A stretch of DNA of 64,000 nt from JANNMJ01 sp031425525 (lineage in GTDB: Bacteria; Bacteroidota; Bacteroidia; Cytophagales; Hymenobacteraceae): assembly GCA_031425525.1 (NCBI GenBank), contig JANPJM010000022.1, positions 1 to 64,000 on the forward strand, written 5' to 3'. The translations under genes and the position numbers were made by a program. Below the pieces are notes generated by a model that was not told the DNA's origin, did no database searches, and saw only the letters and a program-made list of their open reading frames with translations. Numbering within the stretch: the stretch's first letter is position 1; each line of letters opens with the position of its first letter. Positions 59,227 to 64,000 of the stretch are shown one piece after another.

Positions 59227-60687
59227 ATGCTTACCTACTCGCACCAGAAAATTTTAGCCGACACCCTGACGCCCGTGGGCGTTTACCTGCGGCTGCGCGA
59301 CCAGTTTGCAACCTGCGTCCTGCTCGAAAGTGCTGACCAGCATGGCCAGGAACACGCCGTTTCGTACCTCGCCGCCGACCCCATCGCCACCTTCGAGGCG
59401 CGCGGCGCCGACGTGCGGACGCAGTTACCGGGCCGGGCCGAAACCCGCGTCACGCTCGCACCCGACCCCGTTACCGGCCGCGTGCCCGTGCTGGCACACC
59501 TCGCCGATTTCGCGGCGCAACTGGCCCCCAATGGTTCGGCGCCGCTCCCCGCCACCGTGCCCGAACTCGCCACCGGCCTTTTCGGCATGATGAGTTACGA
59601 GGCCCTGACCTACGGCGAAGACCTGGCCCTGAACGCAGCCAAATTGCCCCCGGAAACCGTTCCCACGCTCCGTTACGATGCTTTTCGGTTCGTGCTGGCC
59701 TTCGACCACGCCCACCACCGGCTGCATTTGCTCGAAGCCACGCCCCCCGGCGAAACCCCGCGCGGGCTGGATGCGCTGCGGGCGTTGGTGCAGCAGCCGG
59801 GCGCGCCGCGTTTCGGGTTCGCGCGCACCGGCCCCGAAAACACCAACCAAACTGACGACGAATTTCTGGCCGCCATCGGGGCCGGGCAGCACCACTGCCA
59901 ACGCGGCGATGTGTTTCAGATGGTATTATCCCGGCGGTTTCAGCAGGCGTTTCGGGGCGACGATTTCAACGTGTACCGCGCGCTGCGGGCGGTCAGCCCG
60001 TCGCCGTACCTGTTTTATTTCGATTACGGCGCCTACCGCCTACTCGGCTCATCGCCGGAGGCGCAACTGCAAATCCGGCGCGGCACGGCCACTCTGCACC
60101 CCATCGCAGGCACTTTCCGCCGCACCGGCGACGATGCCCAGGACGCCGCGCTGGCAACCCGCCTCGCCGCCGACCCCAAGGAAAACGCCGAACACGTGAT
60201 GCTCGTCGATTTGGCCCGCAACGACCTGGCGCGCCACGGGCACGATGTACGAGTCGCACAATTCCGGGAGGTGCAGTTTTATTCGCACGTGCTGCATCTG
60301 GTGAGCCGCGTGACGGCGCGAGTGGCGCCCAACACGCCGCCGCTGGCATTGGTGGGCGCCACGTTTCCGGCGGGCACCCTCACGGGAGCGCCCAAGTACC
60401 GGGCAATGCAGCTCATTGATAGTTTGGAACCTACTGCGCGGGGCTTTTACGGCGGCTGCATCGGGCACCTGGGGTTCGACGGCGATTTCCACCACGCCAT
60501 CCTCATCCGTTCGGCTCTGAGCGCGGGCGGGGTGCTGACCTACCAGGCTGGGGCGGGCGTAGTGGCCGCCTCCGACCCCACCGCTGAGTTGCGCGAAGTA
60601 GACCACAAGCTGGCCGCCGTGCGCGGGGCACTCGATCTGGCCGAAACGCTGCACGCGGAAAATGAGGGTTTAGTTTTTAGGGTTTAG
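59227..60687 (+). CDS. trpE: Anthranilate synthase component I
   Basis: A 486-residue chorismate-to-anthranilate synthase subunit. The feedback-inhibition element L-L-E-S is at residues ~35-38 (CVLLESADQ), the usual site of Trp binding. Catalytic-domain marks: GDVFQMVLSRRFQ, LLGSSPEAQL, HPIAGTFRRTGDD (the TrpE-type IAGT), DPKENAEHVMLVDLARNDLARHG, AGTLTGAPKYRAMQLID and YQAGAGVVAASDP. It is first in the operon and pairs with TrpG next to it. Both the leader peptide and the LLES site point to dual Trp control. Confidence 0.96.
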   Translation: MLTYSHQKILADTLTPVGVYLRLRDQFATCVLLESADQHGQEHAVSYLAADPIATFEARGADVRTQLPGRAETRVTLAPDPVTGRVPVLAHLADFAAQLAPNGSAPLPATVPELATGLFGMMSYEALTYGEDLALNAAKLPPETVPTLRYDAFRFVLAFDHAHHRLHLLEATPPGETPRGLDALRALVQQPGAPRFGFARTGPENTNQTDDEFLAAIGAGQHHCQRGDVFQMVLSRRFQQAFRGDDFNVYRALRAVSPSPYLFYFDYGAYRLLGSSPEAQLQIRRGTATLHPIAGTFRRTGDDAQDAALATRLAADPKENAEHVMLVDLARNDLARHGHDVRVAQFREVQFYSHVLHLVSRVTARVAPNTPPLALVGATFPAGTLTGAPKYRAMQLIDSLEPTARGFYGGCIGHLGFDGDFHHAILIRSALSAGGVLTYQAGAGVVAASDPTAELREVDHKLAAVRGALDLAETLHAENEGLVFRV

Positions 60688-60733
60688 TGTATAGGTACAA
60701 ACCCAAAAAACTAAACCCTAAAAACTAAACCCT
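60665..60733. repeat. Perfect 24-bp inverted repeat between trpE and trpG
   Basis: Arms 60665-60688 and 60710-60733 are exactly complementary (words AGGGTTTAGT and TTTTTAGGG), with a 21-base loop. The trpE stop codon lies inside the left arm. It is inside an operon and has no T-tract. Confidence 0.92.
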
Positions 60734-60739
60734 AACAAA

Positions 60740-61318
60740 ATGCCCATTCTCGTCCTCGACAACTACGATTCCTTCACCTACAACCTCGTAGCACTACTGC
60801 GCGACCTGACGCACGGCGCCGACGTAACCGTGCTGCGCAACGACCGCCTCGACGTGGCCGCCGCCGTGGCTGCATTCGACGCCATCGTGCTGTCGCCGGG
60901 GCCGGGCGTGCCCGCCGACGCCGGCCTGATGCCTGCCCTGATTCGGGCCGCCGCGCCCACCACCCGGCTGCTGGGCGTGTGCCTGGGCCATCAAGGAATT
61001 GCCGAAGCGTTCGGCGCCACGCTCTACAACTTGCCCGCCGTGCACCACGGCGTGGCAGGCCAAGCCCGCGTGACCGTACCCGACGAGCGCCTGTTCAGAG
61101 GGTTGCCGAACACGTTCAGCGTCGGCCGCTATCACTCGTGGAGCGTGGCGCCCGCAAGTCTGCCCGCCGAGCTAGAAGTCACCGCCACCGACGCCGACGG
61201 GCAGATTCTGGCCCTCCGCCACCGGCAGTTACCCGATGTACGGGGCGTGCAATTCCACCCCGAATCGGTGCTGACGCCGCTGGGCGGGCAGATTATCGGG
61301 AATTGGCTGGCGGGGTGA
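60740..61318 (+). CDS. trpG: Anthranilate synthase component II (glutamine amidotransferase)
   Basis: A 192-residue class I amidotransferase that supplies ammonia to TrpE. NYDSFTYNLV at the N-terminus, PGPGVP, the nucleophile Cys in LGVCLGHQGIAEAFG, HSWSVAP and the His-Glu pair in VQFHPESVLTPLG are all in place. It lies 52 bases after trpE. It could also serve the PabB-like protein at 22863, since one amidotransferase often serves both. Confidence 0.96.
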   Translation: MPILVLDNYDSFTYNLVALLRDLTHGADVTVLRNDRLDVAAAVAAFDAIVLSPGPGVPADAGLMPALIRAAAPTTRLLGVCLGHQGIAEAFGATLYNLPAVHHGVAGQARVTVPDERLFRGLPNTFSVGRYHSWSVAPASLPAELEVTATDADGQILALRHRQLPDVRGVQFHPESVLTPLGGQIIGNWLAG

Positions 61319-61463
61319 GCGCCGGAGCCGCCACGCGCAGCCCAGGATAGGCGCCCCCCGCCACACCCCGCGCGTCCCCTAGGGTAGCAATCCTGGACTG
61401 TGGAATAGAACCCTATCAGGGTTCCCCCTAAAACCTAAAACCTAAACCCTAAACACTTCCCCA
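61319..61463. repeat. trpG-trpD spacer with GAACCCT hairpin and CCTAAAA words
   Basis: It holds a partial copy of the dispersed composite element (GGTAGCAATCCTGGACTGTGG and GAACCCTATCAGGGTTC, 61408-61424), followed by four CCTAAAA/CCCTAAA words up to the trpD start. Confidence 0.65.
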
Positions 61464-62480
61464 ATGCACACCACCCTCACCACCCTTTTTGCCCACCAAA
61501 CCCTGACCCGCCCGGAAGCGGCGGCGGCCCTGACGCAACTCGCGAGCGGCACCGTCAGCGAGGTGCAGATGGCGGCTTTCCTGACCGTGTACCGGATGCG
61601 GGCCGTGACGGTGGCCGAGCTGGCGGGCTTCCGCGACGCGCTGCTGGCGCTGGGCACGCGGCCCGACCTCGGCACCACCGATTTGCTCGACCTCTGCGGC
61701 ACCGGCGGCGATGGGCGGCAGACGTTCAATATATCCACCACGGCGGCGTTCGTGGTGGCGGGCGCGGGGCAGTTGGTGGCCAAGCACGGCAATTACGGAG
61801 TATCGTCGGGCGTAGGGTCGTCGGATGTACTGGCGGGACTGGGGTATCATTTTACCACTGACTCAGAACAACTTAGGCGAGAACTGGCGGAAGCGGGCAT
61901 CTGCTTTTTGCACGCCCCGAGCTTCCAGCCCGCGATGCGGCAGGTGGCGCCCGTGCGGCGGGCGTTGGGCGTGCGCACGTTTTTCAATATGCTGGGGCCG
62001 CTAGTGAACCCGGCGCAACCGCGCGCGCAACTGGTAGGTGTGTACAGCCTCGAATTGCTGCGGCTCTACCAGTATTTGTTCGAGGAAAAAGGGCAAGACT
62101 ATGCGCTGCTGCACGCCCTGGATGGCTACGACGAATGTTCGCTCACGGGGCCGCTGAAGCTGGTGACGCCCGCCGGCGAACGACTGCTCACGCCCGCCGA
62201 CCTCGGCCTACCCACCTACGCGCCTACCGACCTGACCGGCGCCGCCACCGGCCCCGAAGCCGCCGCGCTGGTACGGCGCATTCTGGCGGGGCAGGGTACC
62301 GCCGCTCAGCGCGATGTGGTAGCGGCCAACGCCGCCCTCGCCCTGCACGCCGCCGATTCCACCCGCCCGCTACGCCACTGCGTGGACGCCGCCCAGACCG
62401 CGCTGGCCGAAGGACGCGGGTTGAATGCGCTCGACAGGCTACTAAATGTCAGCCGATTACAGCCTGAAGCAATAAGCTAA
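61464..62480 (+). CDS. trpD: Anthranilate phosphoribosyltransferase
   Basis: A 338-residue enzyme joining anthranilate to phosphoribosyl pyrophosphate. The PRPP loop L-C-G-T-G-G-D-G-R-Q-T-F-N-I-S-T, the K-H-G-N anthranilate-site loop (KHGNYGVSSGVGS; the usual Arg/Ser is Tyr/Gly here, as in other Bacteroidetes), FNMLGPLVNPA and the metal-binding DGYDE are visible. The last eleven residues (LNVSRLQPEAIS) extend slightly beyond the core. Confidence 0.96.
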   Translation: MHTTLTTLFAHQTLTRPEAAAALTQLASGTVSEVQMAAFLTVYRMRAVTVAELAGFRDALLALGTRPDLGTTDLLDLCGTGGDGRQTFNISTTAAFVVAGAGQLVAKHGNYGVSSGVGSSDVLAGLGYHFTTDSEQLRRELAEAGICFLHAPSFQPAMRQVAPVRRALGVRTFFNMLGPLVNPAQPRAQLVGVYSLELLRLYQYLFEEKGQDYALLHALDGYDECSLTGPLKLVTPAGERLLTPADLGLPTYAPTDLTGAATGPEAAALVRRILAGQGTAAQRDVVAANAALALHAADSTRPLRHCVDAAQTALAEGRGLNALDRLLNVSRLQPEAIS

Positions 62481-62560
62481 GTACCTGTGCATAACTGAAA
62501 CTTCTGACGCAGTTCGTAAAACGAGAAGTAGCAAGAGAATCAGAAACGAGCAACAAAAAA

Positions 62561-63409
62561 ATGCCCACCCAACCAACGACACCCACTATTTTGGCCGAAA
62601 TCCTCGCCCGCAAGCGCCACGAAGTAGCCGAACGCCGCGCCCTAGTGCCGGTGCGCCAACTCGAACGCAGTCCGTATTTCGCCACCCCGCCGCTGTCGTT
62701 GCGGCACTACCTCACGCGGCCGGGGTCGAGCGGGGTGATTGCTGAGTTCAAGCGGCGCTCGCCGTCGAAGGGCTGGCTCAACCGGTACGCGCCGGTGGGG
62801 CGCACCACGCTGGGCTATATGCAGGCGGGCGCGGCGGCGCTGTCGGTCATCACCGATGAGGGCTTTTTCGGTGCGCTCCCCGCCGATTTGCCCACCGCCC
62901 GGCGGCTCAATTACTGCCCGATTCTGCGGAAGGATTTCGTGGTGGACGAATACCAGATTATCGAAGCCAAGAGCCTCGGCGCCGATGCCGTGCTGCTGAT
63001 TGCGGCGGCGCTCGCCCCGGCCGAAGTGGCGGCCCTCGGCGCCCAAGCGCACGCACTGGGGCTGGAAGTATTGCTCGAAATCCACGATGCCGAGGAATCG
63101 CACCGCACCCTGACCGCAGCGGCTGAAGTGGTGGATTTGGTAGGCGTGAACACCCGCGATTTGCGCGATTTTTCCGTCGATTTGGGCCGTGCCGCCGCGT
63201 TGGCGCCACTCATTCCGTCCCGCTACGTGGCCGTAGCCGAAAGTGGCCTTCGTACCGCCGCCGACATCGCCGGGCTGCGTGCCCTGGGTTATCAGGGATT
63301 TTTGATCGGCGAAACCTTCATGCGCGATGCCCGCCCCGAGCGCGCCTGCGCTGCGCTGGTACGTGAGCTGGCGCCGACCGAAAATCAATCCGCTTCCATT
63401 ACAGTCTGA
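62561..63409 (+). CDS. trpC: Indole-3-glycerol-phosphate synthase
   Basis: A 282-residue TIM-barrel enzyme that closes the indole ring. Catalytic segments: ILARKRHEVAERRA, IAEFKRRSPSKGWLN (Glu and Lys), AALSVITDEGFFG, LRKDFVVDEYQIIEAKSLGADAVLLI (Lys), VGVNTRDLRDFSVD and VAVAESGLRTAADI. It precedes trpF by six bases. Confidence 0.97.
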   Translation: MPTQPTTPTILAEILARKRHEVAERRALVPVRQLERSPYFATPPLSLRHYLTRPGSSGVIAEFKRRSPSKGWLNRYAPVGRTTLGYMQAGAAALSVITDEGFFGALPADLPTARRLNYCPILRKDFVVDEYQIIEAKSLGADAVLLIAAALAPAEVAALGAQAHALGLEVLLEIHDAEESHRTLTAAAEVVDLVGVNTRDLRDFSVDLGRAAALAPLIPSRYVAVAESGLRTAADIAGLRALGYQGFLIGETFMRDARPERACAALVRELAPTENQSASITV

Positions 63410-63415
63410 TACCCC

Positions 63416-64000
63416 ATGACTTTTCTGAAAGTATGCGGCCTCCGCGAGCCCGCCAACTTACGCGTCATCGCCGCCCTTCGTCCGACGGCCGTAGGGTTGA
63501 TTTTCAGTCCTAAATCGCCGCGCTACGCCGGGGCTTTGGCCCCCGCCGAAGTGCGCGGGCTACCCGCCGAAGTGCGCCGAATCGGCGTTTTCGTCGACGC
63601 CGCGCCCGCCGACGTGCTGGCTCGTGCCGCCACGTACGGCCTCAACGCCGCCCAGCTTCACGGCACCGAAACGCCGGAAACGTGCGCCGCCGTACGCGCT
63701 GGCGGCCTGGCCGTGGTGAAAGCGGTGCGCGTGGATGCCACGTTTTCGTTTGCCGCCCTCACGCCGTTCGTGCCGCACGTCGCGGCCTTTCTGTTCGATG
63801 CCCCTGGCCCACAGCCCGGCGGCAACGGCGTGGTGTTCGACTGGCAAACGTTGGCCGCGTACCCCTACGCCGCCACCACGCCCTGGCTCCTGGCCGGTGG
63901 GCTGACTCTGGCTCACGTGCCCAAGTTGCAGGCGCTCCGGCTGCCGGGCTTGGCGGGCTTCGACATCAATTCCGGATTTGAAACGGCGCCCGGCTTGAAG
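63416..64000 (+). CDS. trpF: Phosphoribosylanthranilate isomerase (3' end outside window)
   Basis: The first 195 codons of TrpF are present: KVCGLREPANL with the catalytic Cys, PTAVGLIFSPKSPRY, GVFVDAAPADVL, AAQLHGTETPE, FLFDAPGPQPGGNGVVFDW with the catalytic Asp, LLAGGLTLAHVP and GFDINSGFETAPG. Only the last few residues lie outside. It converts phosphoribosylanthranilate to CdRP, the trpC substrate. trpB and trpA are expected next. Confidence 0.96.
   Translation, partial: MTFLKVCGLREPANLRVIAALRPTAVGLIFSPKSPRYAGALAPAEVRGLPAEVRRIGVFVDAAPADVLARAATYGLNAAQLHGTETPETCAAVRAGGLAVVKAVRVDATFSFAALTPFVPHVAAFLFDAPGPQPGGNGVVFDWQTLAAYPYAATTPWLLAGGLTLAHVPKLQALRLPGLAGFDINSGFETAPGLK

Overview
The window looks like a chromosomal segment of a GC-rich Bacteroidetes close to Hymenobacter and relatives (Cytophagales). 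The lineage signals are type IX secretion (T9SS) C-terminal sorting domains, the T9SS regulator PorX, the gliding protein GldC, candidate -7 boxes of the form TAnnTTTG, few Shine-Dalgarno sites, and ETF, GatB, TsaE and DUF151 proteins of Bacteroidetes type. No rRNA, tRNA or CRISPR array was seen. Function calls rest on motifs read by eye; no database was searched.

Layout. 1-5 kb: a serine hydrolase (5' cut by the window), a NarL-type response regulator, membrane urate oxidase PuuD and a zinc alcohol dehydrogenase. 5-8 kb is an accessory patch: a 16-copy ~21-bp tandem array, an AT-rich Mrr-like nuclease ending in a possible beta-clamp-binding motif, two decayed copies of the allantoinase 5' end and a DUF4382 lipoprotein, framed by two copies of a composite repeat. 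8-16.4 kb: a second response regulator, a 1,718-residue fibre protein (VGIGT repeats, seven-blade propeller, collagen-like tract, Gly-rich domain, S74 chaperone) and a sensor histidine kinase. The regulator and fibre genes share a promoter element.

16.4-25.2 kb is a purine-degradation cluster: allantoinase, allantoate amidohydrolase, ureidoglycine aminohydrolase, OHCU decarboxylase, HIU hydrolase, a DUF6986 aldolase-like protein, a PabB-like protein and XdhC. With PuuD this covers urate to ureidoglycolate. 25.8-36 kb holds a T9SS-exported M43 protease, a glycosyltransferase interrupted in frame by a palindromic repeat, GldC, an exonuclease/phosphatase lipoprotein, a TlpA thioredoxin and GatB. 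36-45 kb is a defence-like region: a 1,333-residue SIR2 protein, an XRE regulator, a small coiled-coil protein, and an Xre/RES toxin-antitoxin pair, with alanine dehydrogenase and TsaE between. 45-50 kb: PorX, a DUF151 nuclease, a tiny T9SS-domain protein and EtfAB. 50-58.8 kb: small unknowns, a DUF1800/DUF1501 pair, an SDR without its catalytic Tyr, a photolyase, a TetR regulator and an ABC1 kinase.

58.8-64 kb is the trp operon (trpE-G-D-C-F, cut at the right edge). A Trp-rich leader peptide (WWW, six Trp in 40 residues) and an intrinsic terminator precede trpE, which is the layout of transcription attenuation. Many spacers carry perfect or near-perfect inverted repeats, several built from a different low-complexity word each. 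One such palindrome has become coding sequence inside the glycosyltransferase.
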